A stretch of DNA of 64,000 nucleotides, from the NCBI GenBank assembly GCA_016785225.1, contig JAFBJZ010000372.1, forward strand, positions 248,001 to 312,000, read 5' to 3'. Shown one piece after another: positions 50,041 through 59,811 of the stretch. Source of the DNA: Psettodes erumei (Eukaryota > Chordata > Actinopteri > Pleuronectiformes > Psettodidae). The position numbers and the translations under genes were made by a program. Positions within the stretch are counted from its first letter, which is position 1. Each line of letters begins with the position of its first letter. A model generated the notes under the pieces. It saw nothing but the letters and a program-made list of their open reading frames with translations, was not told the DNA's origin and made no database searches.

Positions 50041-50113
50041 CTGGAGGCTGCCTGGCACCGCACATTTTCCCTCGGTGTTTACATCTCCCCACACTTGTTA
50101 TCAATTTGAAGCC

Positions 50114-50147
50114 CTGCGGTAACCCTTGGTTGCCAGGGTTACCGCAG
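50114..50147. repeat. perfect 13-bp inverted repeat, hairpin
   Basis: CTGCGGTAACCCT at 50114-50126 is exactly the reverse complement of AGGGTTACCGCAG at 50135-50147. The 8-nt centre can add two more pairs with one bulged T and a 3-nt loop. It is too short for a microRNA precursor. It could be a dyad-symmetric protein site or chance. Confidence 0.85.
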
Positions 50148-51486
50148 CCGAGAACGACGTGCATCCTGGGCGGAACGTGGTGACCTGCGCGTGACCTTGC
50201 GTGCAGACACTTAGCGAAGAAGAGAAGCAGTGTGAAGGAAAGAGAAAGGACAGGAGCTGACAGACTTTTTATTACATAATTGCGTGTTGGCCTTTGTAAC
50301 ATTTAGATAATCCCATTAATCAGCCCTTTGTTAGAAACACACTGGCACTGGCTAATTCAGGCAATTAGACATTCAGCCAATCAGGTGGCAGCGGGGTGGA
50401 GCTTAAACTCCTGCAGACGCGGGTCAGGAGCTGCAGCTGGTGGAGCCACAAAGGAGGTTTCTAATAAAGCGCTCACTGCATCCATGTATAAATTCATTCC
50501 ACTGCAGCCAACAATTAGTTTTATTATTATTATATTAATCTGCCAATTATTTTCTCTGTTGATTGGCTCTTGTGTTTCCTGTGGGTCGTCTGATTGATCA
50601 ATCAGCCGATCGTCTCCGTGAGACAGAATGGACAAAGACGGCCGTGTTGCCACTTCTTCACCTTCCACTTAGATAAAATCCGTGCTGCCCAGTGGGTTGT
50701 GAAGTGCGCTCCTGTCCAGTGTTTGTGCGTTGGCAGCGGCTCTGTGCTGTTTGTCACGCTGCTGTGGTTTGAGTCCTGAGCAGGAGTGGGCAGCTCTCCG
50801 CAGAGCCGAGACACTTGTAAGTTTAAAAACGCTGTCGTGTGTGTGTGTCTGTGTGAGCTGCTGCCCAAAAACCTGTAAACAACGCACATCTGCATCACCC
50901 ACTCACACACCTGCAAATGAACATGCGCGCACACAGCATGTGTACACACAGGCCGCAGAGAAGCAGAGGAGGTGACAGATCAGCGTGGGAGAGGAAGCAG
51001 TGGGTGTGAATTATTCAGGAGGAGTTGTGTGTTTTAGAGAAGGAGTCGGGAGAGACGGGCGGGAGGTGGCTACACTTTGTTGTTGTTTTTTCCGTCTTTT
51101 GCTGAGAACGATGGGAGACGTGACAAAGTGTATCGGTCTGTCCATGCGTCTGCTCATTGATCCACGTATCCACAATCAGTCTTCCAGCAAATATCCATCC
51201 ATTCATCAATCTATCAGCAGCTTCTTTCCGTCTTTCTGCAGCCACCCATTGATTCTCTTCGTCAGGACTTCCTCCCACTCACTCTTTGTCTCCCTTCTTC
51301 CTCCCTTGAGTTCCTTTATTTCCCCTTCCTCTTTTCGCCTTCCTGCCCTCACTGGGATGTGACGCGCCTCGTGTCGTTCTGCCTCTGACAGAGAGGAGTG
51401 GCTGTGAGGCATGGGGAGCAGAGCAGGAGGAGGCAGGAGGCATGTGCCTGCCTTTATAGCTTGGCTCCCCAGCTTCATCTGTCATC
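50148..51486. other. non-coding stretch
   Basis: Unique DNA with a short GT run near 50837 and a C/T-rich zone at 51225-51345. Donor-like GTAAGTTT at about 50815 is not matched to an open exon. No gene seen. Confidence 0.42.
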
Positions 51487-51524
51487 CCCTCCTCCTCCTC
51501 CTCCTCCCTCCTCCTCCTCCTCCT
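51487..51524. repeat. (TCC)n microsatellite, interrupted
   Basis: Two TCC blocks separated by a CCC step. Confidence 0.93.
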
Positions 51525-52285
51525 TCACCTCTGCCTGCTGCTTCTGTGATCATCACGCCTGTTAAGTTACTGTTTAATGCACAGACGAGATGTAATATTG
51601 GATCTCGGTAGTTGTCTTTCATTGCATACTGGGAAAAAAAATATCTGAACTCCATTTATTAAACTGACAGTTAACCGCAAAGATTGTAAACACGTGCCTG
51701 AAGTAATGATGTTTCCTTCTTAATCAAGTTTTACACCTGAAACAAAGTAAGATGGATAATTCAGAGGGAGGTCGGACCACCAGTTGAGATTAATGCCAGA
51801 ACTGATGAAAATGTTTCACGCTTAACTAAATTCAGCTTTTTCAGCACTCAACCTCCCGCTCATCTGGAGCAATTTATCAGCCGTCAGAACTGTTGCTAAT
51901 GAACTTTTTCAATAAAACACCTTCAGTGAGAAGAAAAACCTCTTCAATCCAGTTCCAGAGCGAGCGAGCTGGAAATGAACGGGAGATAACCGGAGATCAG
52001 GGCCCTCCTCTTCGGCGACAAAATGCACACACATTCATGTGGACTCGATGAAATTAGAGCTGTGTCGAGAGCGGCGAGAGGTCCGATTGGCAAATAAGGA
52101 GGCTGGGAATAGACTGACAAGCAAATAGATGGGAAAGGACAAGAGGCCCGGATAGTTCACTGGAATGATGAATACACGGGGAAAGAAAAAGAGTGAGGTC
52201 AGTGCAACAAGGGACAAACAGAGTTTAATGAGGGAAGAGACAGAGAGGGAGGTCATGCAAAAGTTATGCAACTAGAACATGATGA
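51525..52285. other. non-coding stretch
   Basis: Purine-rich towards the end; no gene seen. Confidence 0.45.
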
Positions 52286-52313
52286 GGAGAGAGAGAGAGA
52301 GAGAGAGAGAGAG
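52286..52313. repeat. (GA)n microsatellite
   Basis: GA array read directly. Confidence 0.93.
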
Positions 52314-55300
52314 GACGATTGTGCAACATCACAAACACATAAACACCACACAATTAGGAGAGAGAGAAAATAAAAGGTGAGGAGCCGAAAAGAGGTTGCG
52401 GGTGTTCGGAGGCAGTAATCTGGACAGAGAGCTGAGAAAGAAGAATAAGAAAGGTCCGATACAGTCGTGAGCCAATTCACTGTAGCGCAGCTTTACCCAT
52501 AGTGCTTCACTCCTCAAAGTCACAATCAACAACTAACTATGCTGATATGAGAGCACAAGACCGAGGAGTTTACGTTGTATCTGGTCTGTTCCTGACCAGA
52601 CGGTCGCCTCACGCAGCGGAGGTCAAAGAGACGAGTTGGAATCAGCTTTTCTCTTCTACAGCTAATAACAACATCAAACTGTCTTCGACAGACGCATTTA
52701 ACCACCTGCTGTTCGCTGGGAAACATCAGCCAGGGGTAGTTTTGGAAAATGGGTTGTAGACGTCAGAACGGTCACAGCATCTTTTCATCCATCAAAAAAT
52801 GTTTGTGACAAAAACAGCGATGGTGAAAGTAAATGTTCTGAATGAGGTAACAATGATATAATAATGCATTTTTAATGTTAAAAACCATGGGTTTGAAGGG
52901 ATAATGTCAAAGCTGTTGAATGCTCACAAACTAAAACCTTCCTCTGAAGGTTCGTCCTTTCACCCTGATGCACCTGACCGGTCCTGGTGGAAAACAGAGG
53001 CACGTTCAGACGACTCCGTGGATCAATAAAGTATTTAATTTGCAGCATTGTTTTTTGTATCGTCCACAGTATCTGTAGTGATTTAGTTGATTTACATATA
53101 TAAGTAGACATTGCTTCTGCTTTGCTGGCTGACATATGTTGTTTCGTCTGACTGCTCAGCAGAAAAGAGCAGGACTAGTTAACAGAGTGTCGCCTCAGAG
53201 CATATTCTGCTCTGTGAAATGCTCAGAATGAGTTTTTATTTCTTTTTTTAAATGAGGACGCTCTTTATAATGCGGAGAGATAGAAGGTTGTCTGTAAAAT
53301 TGGGCCTGAGGCTCGGACACCAGACTTGGCTGCAGTCTGGTTGTCGCCTGTAAATCTGTCTGGTTCTGAAACACGCACAGGCCGTGCACACAAAGTGGTT
53401 GTTTTTCCACTCCCAACAGTTGCACACTTTAACATTTTGAAGTTGCCCAGTATAACCACAGCGTGATGGTCTCTGCCCCCCTGAGCAGTCGGGGCCACTG
53501 CTGCAGCGTGGAGATAAAATATCCCAGTCTATCTGTTAGTGCTGGACTGTGCTGAGCGGACGTGCAGGTCCAAGAGTTTACTCTTTGAGTTTAAAGCAGG
53601 ATTGGTGTTTCCAGGTTACGCTCTTGTGTCCAAGCGGGTTCGGTGATTGGACTGATCGCCCGGCAAACGTTGATGACGAATGAGATGATCCAACAGGAAT
53701 TTAGAATTTCAAATCGCCTCCTGTAGTTTTATAGCATATTTGAATTTAGACCCGTGAGTTCACAGTGTTCTGGGTTTGTTTTCATGTGCTACAGTTACTC
53801 TCCTGAGACATGAGCTTTGATTTTGTGTGCATTTTTTATTTTTTCCCAGCTATTTGGGATAAGTAGGATCTAAGAAATTGAGAATTGTCTTAGAACAGGA
53901 AGTAGTTTTTGGGAAAATTGAAGTCACTGGGTCTATTTTACTGTACGCTACTGTAACATGTTATGTTGAGTTGACATGTTTTGGATCCCATGACATTCAG
54001 ACACTTCCTGTTGTTTAATGCATGCCCATCTGGGCTCCTTTGGAAGGCGAGCAGAGAACTGTCATCTTGATTTACCAGCTCAGTGTCACTTTTCAGTGCT
54101 GGTGACCTCCCTTTCTTCATGACTGTTCAGAAGTCGGCCGAGGTGTTTGTTTGTATTCATCTGTTGTTTCCCTTCGCTGGTGACTGATGGAGGTCTATTT
54201 ATTTCTCGAGTTGTCTGTAGCTGCAGCTCTTCCCTCTCATCACCGGGTGTCAGAGCTGTTGAACAGCTACCACCTGCGGGTCAGTGCAGGGTCACTGCGA
54301 CTGATGCAGCGTGAGCATCATCATCAAGAGGTGTCGGCCAATGGACTTGTCAGGAAAGAAATAAATGAAAAGCATCACTGTCACAGCTTCGCCTGCTCTG
54401 TGCGTTTGATGAGCAGCGCTGGGGATGGGCCTTCATCTCACTGCAGAGCTCGGTGCTTCGCCCCGCGGCATCCAGACCTCAGCAGCGACCTTAACGGCTG
54501 CATCATATACCCGACATGTACGAGGGAGTATAGATGTGCCTTGTCCTGCCTGTCTGTGTAAACCTCCACAACCTGAATGATCCATCCACATCTTTGCTGC
54601 AGGTTTTCACATTCACATTGACACGTCCATTCAGATGTGAGGACAACATGAAAGTACATCCTTCTACTACAGGAGTGCTTCTGCATCCTCTCAGTTGGAA
54701 ATGACACTCATGTAATTCACAAATGTCGAGTTAAGTAACAATGAGATCGCTTTCATTTGCCCTGACTCTGACTGCACTCAAATGAGATTCAGAAAAAGTA
54801 GAATCAGAAATGCTGCTGCACTTTTAATGCCTTTCCTCAGTGTGTTGTCATCCTATCAACAGACATATGAATGCATTACCACTGGTCTTAACAGTATTAT
54901 TACCTTACATCCACCTGTCAGGGCTCTATATGAACAGCTGCTTGAATGCCAACGCCGCGATGGAAACTGACCGGACTGCGGCTCACGACAAACTGCAGAG
55001 GCTGCAGCTATTTCCAATTAGCAAATGAGTGACCTTTTATGCAGCTCGTTGTCGAAGAGCCAGTGATAGCATCAGCAAGAGTGTATTGCTTTCTTTCCCA
55101 GCGGATACCGTGCAATCGATTTTTTTTTTTTCATTTTATTTATCGTTTTAAACTACTTAAAGAGGGGCAGTAAAAAAAAAAACCTTGAGCCAGGAAGCAG
55201 GAATTTAAATGGAAAGATTAAACGGGTGATATAGTGAATCATGGAGCTGCTTTTTCTTTGGTTTTTCCACTCCTGTCAGTGGCGGTGACCTGTGTTAGGA

Positions 55301-55886
55301 ATAAAATCCATCTGATGAGAAAGTCTACTTCCTGGCAGTAGTACACAAAATAAAGTGCAGATTGTTCAGAAAATAAAAAGTAGCTACAACTGAGAAATAC
55401 ACATATTCAAATATTCCTCACGAGTAGATGTGCCGAGCCCAAAAAAACTCACAAGTTTAACAAACTAAGCTGCTGGTAGTGTTGGATTTTATTACCTAAG
55501 CTTGGTGAGTGTGGCTTGAACAGAGCAATGATGAGTAATTCTGATTAAAATGTAAATATTTTAACACTGAGAGAGCCTGCATGTGTCTTTGCTCAGCAGA
55601 TTCACAGAAAATCCTAAAGGCATAAAAACACAGTTTGTAATTAAATGCATTTGGTTAAAAAAGAAGGATGAGTGTGTTCAGATCCTTTTGGGGGGGGAAA
55701 GGAAACGTGCTCTCGCTGTGATTTATTTCTGCAGCGATGGAGATTGTTGATAGTGAAGTGTGGAGAGGCAGAATCTCTCTCATTTTCTCCAGGGAATGAC
55801 TTTACTCTTTTGGCTGACATGCCTTATCCTCCGCCATGTACACTCACACCTGAGGGCTGCAGAATCCCCCAGGTTACTGAAAGACA
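52314..55886. other. non-coding stretch
   Basis: Unique DNA. 54835-55030 is complex and repeat-free and shares an AATTAGCAAA word with 43207-43216. 'GGATCAATAAAGTAT' near 53020 recalls a common fish repeat end. No gene seen. Confidence 0.42.
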
Positions 55887-56447
55887 ATGTCCTTTTCTAC
55901 AGGGATGTGCCTTGTTGCCATGGTGACCAAAAGTCATCAACAGTCATTCAAAGATGTACATCAGTCAAGTTTTCTGGAAGCACATATCGTCCGTGTTGTG
56001 AAGAAATCCTCAAATGGATTTTATTTTATTTCATCTTATTTTTTTGGGTTTAGTGGATGTTATTTTCAAAGTGTCTGCTCGACTCGACCTTTCAGAAATA
56101 CCGTGAGACGTGAGGGAGGTGGCATGATGGAGGAGCGAGGGGGGAGGAAGCAGCTGTGCTGGGTAAAAGAGCAAAGCCACCGGGGAGGTGGAGGCGAGTT
56201 TCTTGGTGAACTTCGGTGTTCTTCTGCTCCCGTGAACCAACCAACCCCAGAGCGTTGGTGTCAACCTTTGGCTGAGACCTTTACATCACTGATAGCCCGG
56301 GGGAGAGGGGGTCAGTTACACCTTTACACACATACAAACTGCCCATTGACTCTTTTACAGCATTATACTTCTGCTGGCTACATACCAGGAGGATGCAGTT
56401 TTCACACTGTATTTATATACAGTATATATTCCACTTTGAGAGCCTGA
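55887..56447 (+). other. 186-codon ORF, not repeat-derived, unassigned
   Basis: The longest open frame in the window not made of a simple repeat. It starts at ATG 55887 and ends before TGA at 56445. An acceptor-like CCTTTTCTACAG lies just inside its start. The translation has hydrophobic and Gly/Arg-rich patches and no recognised domain. 561 nt open by chance is possible over 64 kb and six frames. No promoter or splice framing supports it. Confidence 0.15.
55914..55927. promoter_or_regulatory. X-box-like motif (RFX family)
   Basis: GTTGCCATGGTGAC is one base from the palindromic RFX consensus GTTGCCATGGYAAC. Binding is not shown. Confidence 0.25.
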
Positions 56448-56554
56448 ACTTTAGCTTTTCCCCTCAGGGCAACTCAAACAGCCCTTTGAAGGAATGAGGA
56501 CACTTTCAAGGTGTAAACCTCAAAGTGATCCTCTTGCAGGTAGAAATACAAGAG

Positions 56555-56557
<3 letters not shown>
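56448..56557. other. short unique spacer
   Basis: No feature seen before the CA array. Confidence 0.4.
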
Positions 56558-56609
<52 letters not shown>

Positions 56610-56614
56610 ACACT
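56558..56614. repeat. (CA)n microsatellite, compound
   Basis: Pure CA to about 56602, then CTCA interruptions. Confidence 0.94.
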
Positions 56615-57889
56615 CCACACTGGCCCGATAGAGAAAACTAATTGTGAGGAAACTTGTGTGTTGAGGAGCTGTGCTGGTTGATGTCTGTTGGTGTTCTCTC
56701 AGCCTTCTGATGGTGTTTCACTGAGTGATCTTTTGACAGCTTGTCCGCTCCCGTCCCCTCGACCCGCTCAGTCGTATCTGACGAGCCGCTCATGCGGAGC
56801 GGGGGGGTCCTGCAGATAAAGAGCTATTGACTGAGTGGCGGTCGAGGCTCCATCGACCTGTTAATGGAGGTCAAGTCCTCGTGGAGAGACGGGGGCTTGA
56901 ATTCTTCATGTGTGGTGTTGTGTGCCACATCAGAGGCTGAGACCAGGAAACTCTTCTTTTACATACAATATATATTTTTGGTCTTGTCTGCTGTATTCAG
57001 CACATTCTTCAGTATCTTACACTTCATTCTCCCCGATCACTTCAGTTTCATGGAGCGTTGGGTTGGAAAATATCACATGACCACATCATTACCAGGCGTG
57101 GTATGATGACCACGATGGATGATCACGGCACATTCGCGTCAACAAATCCAGGTCGACCTGACCCAGATCTCCCTGACGAAACAATCCCGCTCTTAAAATG
57201 TCCCTAAACGTTACCTCTCCCCACCAAAGTCCATGTTCTAACGCACGAACAACAAACACAACATTAACCCATAAGATAAGTGATGGTACAAACAGTTAAA
57301 TCACAGAGAGAGAGCGAGAACTGCACAAAAAAGCATGGATGCAGGAGTTTATAAATTCATATTGAATACTTGATTGTGCATCATTTCAGATCCTAAGATT
57401 TGATGGTTTTTGTCTTGTGAAAGTTATTAAGAATTCATGTTACTCCAGAACTTTATTGCAAACTGGGAGGAAAAGCTTGTGAAACTATTAGTGGACTGTT
57501 ATGAGACAGTGAAACAGAAATCCCTCCGGGTTTACATGCTCTTAAAAGCAGAATTTAATAAGAAAAGCGAGAGAGAGCATTTTTAATGCGGCCGCGGTGG
57601 GAGAATAATCCCAGATTGGACGATACGTGATATTTAATAAAAGGCCCAAAATCGACACATCTGCCTCACCCTGCTCCTCTTCATCAGCTCTGCTCTCGCA
57701 CCGTCTGTTGTCAGGTGACCAGCTGGTGGAAAAATACTGCACGCACACACTCACTTCAGTGTGAGTCTGTGTGCATGTGTACATTAATGTTTGCGCTCAT
57801 TATCCGTGAACCCATCTCTGGGGATGATTGCTCACCTAATTAACTGACATCTATACAAATGAGACTCGTTCGCTGACCCATATCTCTCT
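56615..57889. other. non-coding stretch
   Basis: Unique DNA with a short GA run near 57307. No gene seen. Confidence 0.45.
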
Positions 57890-58020
57890 TCTTCTCCTCT
57901 CTCACACTTTGCTCTCTCTTCCCTTCCTGCTATCTGGATTCCATCTCTTTGGTTCATCCCTCCCTCCCTCCCTCTCCCTCCCTCCCTCTCTCTGCATCTT
58001 TCTCCCTCCCTCTGCCCTTG
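57890..58020 (+). repeat. polypyrimidine tract with TCCC units
   Basis: C/T-rich run including tandem TCCC/CCCT units at about 57957-57990. It directly precedes the splice-signal cluster, as the longer tract does at 3050-3625. Confidence 0.85.
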
Positions 58021-58216
58021 AGCTTACGTGGGATGCGGTACTCCGTACTCGGGCGAGGTGTTTGCCTGCTGAGTTTTGTTTTTGTGTCTCGTGTGCGCCT
58101 GTGGGAGTTTGCAGAGTTTTGAAGATGCTTTTCAGGTATTGTTGCCTCTGTGACATGTTTAAAGCTTCATCAAGAGTTAAAGCATCTCATCCCTTATCCC
58201 CCCCCCCTCTCTGCAG

Positions 58217-58279
58217 CCTGCCAGTGAGTAGAAGCTCTATGTGGATCAAGAGTTGAGGAAGGAGAACCTGAGACTAGGG
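58217..58279 (+). other. possible 63-nt non-coding exon
   Basis: A very strong acceptor (nine C, TCTCTGCAG) ends at 58216 and a strong donor GGG|GTGAGTTTG starts at 58280. All three frames contain stops, so if spliced it would be untranslated. An 81-bp gap back to a weaker donor-like site (TTCAG|GTATTG at 58136) matches the usual size of small fish introns. Confidence 0.28.
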
Positions 58280-58328
58280 GTGAGTTTGCTTTTTTTTTTT
58301 TTCCTCCGGTCGTGTTTCCGTCTCTTAG

Positions 58329-58404
58329 GAATCACACTAATTGGGCCAGACGCTGCCATCGAGTGGAGACAGGGGAGGAGCGGTTTGTTGAAAGTGTCAG
58401 AGCT
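58329..58404 (+). CDS. candidate coding exon (76 nt), unknown protein
   Basis: A T-rich acceptor (a 13-nt T run, then CCTCC...GTCTCTTAG) ends at 58328 and a strong donor GTAAGTGTAGG starts at 58405. One frame is open throughout: one leading base and 25 codons, translating NHTNWARRCHRVETGEERFV and five more residues, leaving phase 0. The other frames contain stops. The gap to the preceding candidate donor (58280) is only 49 nt, near the lower limit for an intron. Incoming phase 2 matches the outgoing phase of 37148-37313. No family recognised. Confidence 0.27.
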
Positions 58405-58432
58405 GTAAGTGTAGGTCATGTAACCCTGAACG

Positions 58433-58457
58433 CACACACACACACACACACACACAC
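58433..58457. repeat. (CA)12 microsatellite
   Basis: Uninterrupted CA array. Confidence 0.93.
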
Positions 58458-58770
58458 TGTGCAGGATCAGATCACCCATGGTGTGTCGCACCATCATAGA
58501 GTTTTCAGTTTGGGAATTGTACCTGAAATGAAAAGGAGCAGTCTGTTGTTTCTGAAACTTGCACGAAGTTGCAGCCAGTCATTTGTACATGCTCCACTTG
58601 TCAAGGACAAACTTGACCCGCCACCAAGTCTGATCGGTTTTTCCAACAGCCAATCTTTCTCCAGAGCGACACCGCATCTTTTTAAAAAAATCTTTTTGGC
58701 AAATTTTGAGAAGTGGCATTCAGAGATCTGTTTAAAACTGAAGAAAAGTGTTGGGTTTACATACATGGTG

Positions 58771-58771
<1 letters not shown>
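58458..58771. other. unique stretch
   Basis: Open on both strands over about 300 bp but with no splice framing or recognised domain. Confidence 0.35.
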
Positions 58772-58830
<59 letters not shown>

Positions 58831-58831
58831 G
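58772..58831. repeat. compound (GT)n-(GA)n microsatellite
   Basis: GT 58772-58809 followed by GA 58809-58831, the same order as at 3689-3771. A second GA run lies at 58853-58866. Confidence 0.94.
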
Positions 58832-58866
58832 CTTGATAGACACAGTGACTCAGAGAGAGAGAGAGA

Positions 58867-59323
58867 GTTTTATTTGCAGATGAAGTGCGACTGTGCTGCA
58901 CCTGGAGGTAAATCACATGTTAATGTACAGTGTGTGTCTCTCGCCATGATGGAGGCGTTCACTGACTCCGCTCACACATTTATGTTACACATTAGCAGCT
59001 TAAAGACTGCGCACACATACACACACACTGTGCTGTAATCACACAGTATGTGTACAATACAATATCAAAGCATAGACAAACGTACACACACACATGCAGA
59101 GTCACACGTGCGTGTCGACCAGTGACCAAGAGGTTGAGGGCTAAAGCAATGTATTCTGGGTAACCGCAGCAGTAATGGCTCATTAGTTGCATCCCACGGC
59201 AGCCCAGCCAAGTGGTGATGAATGGGCACTGTTGGCGTTGTCATTACTGTACTCTGCTGTGTGTATGTGTGTATGTCTGTGTGTGTCCTTGTAATTCTTT
59301 GGACAAATTATGTATTTATAATC
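58867..59323. other. non-coding stretch
   Basis: Unique DNA with short CA/GT runs; no gene seen. Confidence 0.42.

Positions 59324-59354
<31 letters not shown>
59324..59354. repeat. (GT)n microsatellite with CGCG tail
   Basis: GT array ending in CGCGCG. Confidence 0.92.
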
Positions 59355-59355
<1 letters not shown>

Positions 59356-59421
59356 CCCTCTCTGTTAATCCATCTCCAAGTTTTCAAATGGGACTCAACT
59401 CAAATGGGAACCCAACACGCA

Positions 59422-59423
<2 letters not shown>

Positions 59424-59456
<33 letters not shown>

Positions 59457-59591
59457 TGTCGTACATGACTTTTGGGGACATTACATTACATAACCTTGGG
59501 AGACTTACCCTAACCATAACCTCAACACACCTTATTCCCAGATGGTGACACGCCTTCTGTTCCCCATTAACTCTTCTTTAGTGTGAAATTT

Positions 59592-59623
<32 letters not shown>
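59424..59623. repeat. CA-bounded dispersed fish repeat
   Basis: CA arrays at 59424-59455 and 59593-59623 bracket a segment with the words TTTTGGGGACATTACATTAC and GAGACTTACCCTAACCATAACC (split here: GAGACTTACC, CTAACCATAACC). I recall this wording next to CA repeats in many fish genomes. The minus-strand donor-like GTAAGTCTC here belongs to the repeat and is not evidence of a gene. Confidence 0.5.
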
Positions 59624-59627
<4 letters not shown>

Positions 59628-59786
59628 ACCCATACCCTCCAATTGCTCTCCCTATCACTCCTTCTGCTTTCATTTGTTCATTTTTTCCATCTTTCCTTCC
59701 TCTCATTTACCCCCACACAGAGATTTGTCACCCTCCCCCTGATAGGGCTGCAATTTTAATAGGATTTACTGTATGTGGATTGTGTA

Positions 59787-59811
59787 CGTGTGTGTGTGTG
59801 TGTGTGTGTGT
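59787..59811. repeat. (GT)12 microsatellite
   Basis: Uninterrupted GT array. Confidence 0.92.

Noticed and set aside
50114..50147. microRNA precursor
   Set aside because: Stem is only about 15 bp, shorter than a microRNA hairpin needs.
59490..59520. Minus-strand GTAAGTCTC splice donor
   Set aside because: Lies in repeat wording that recurs beside CA arrays in fish genomes, so not evidence of an exon.
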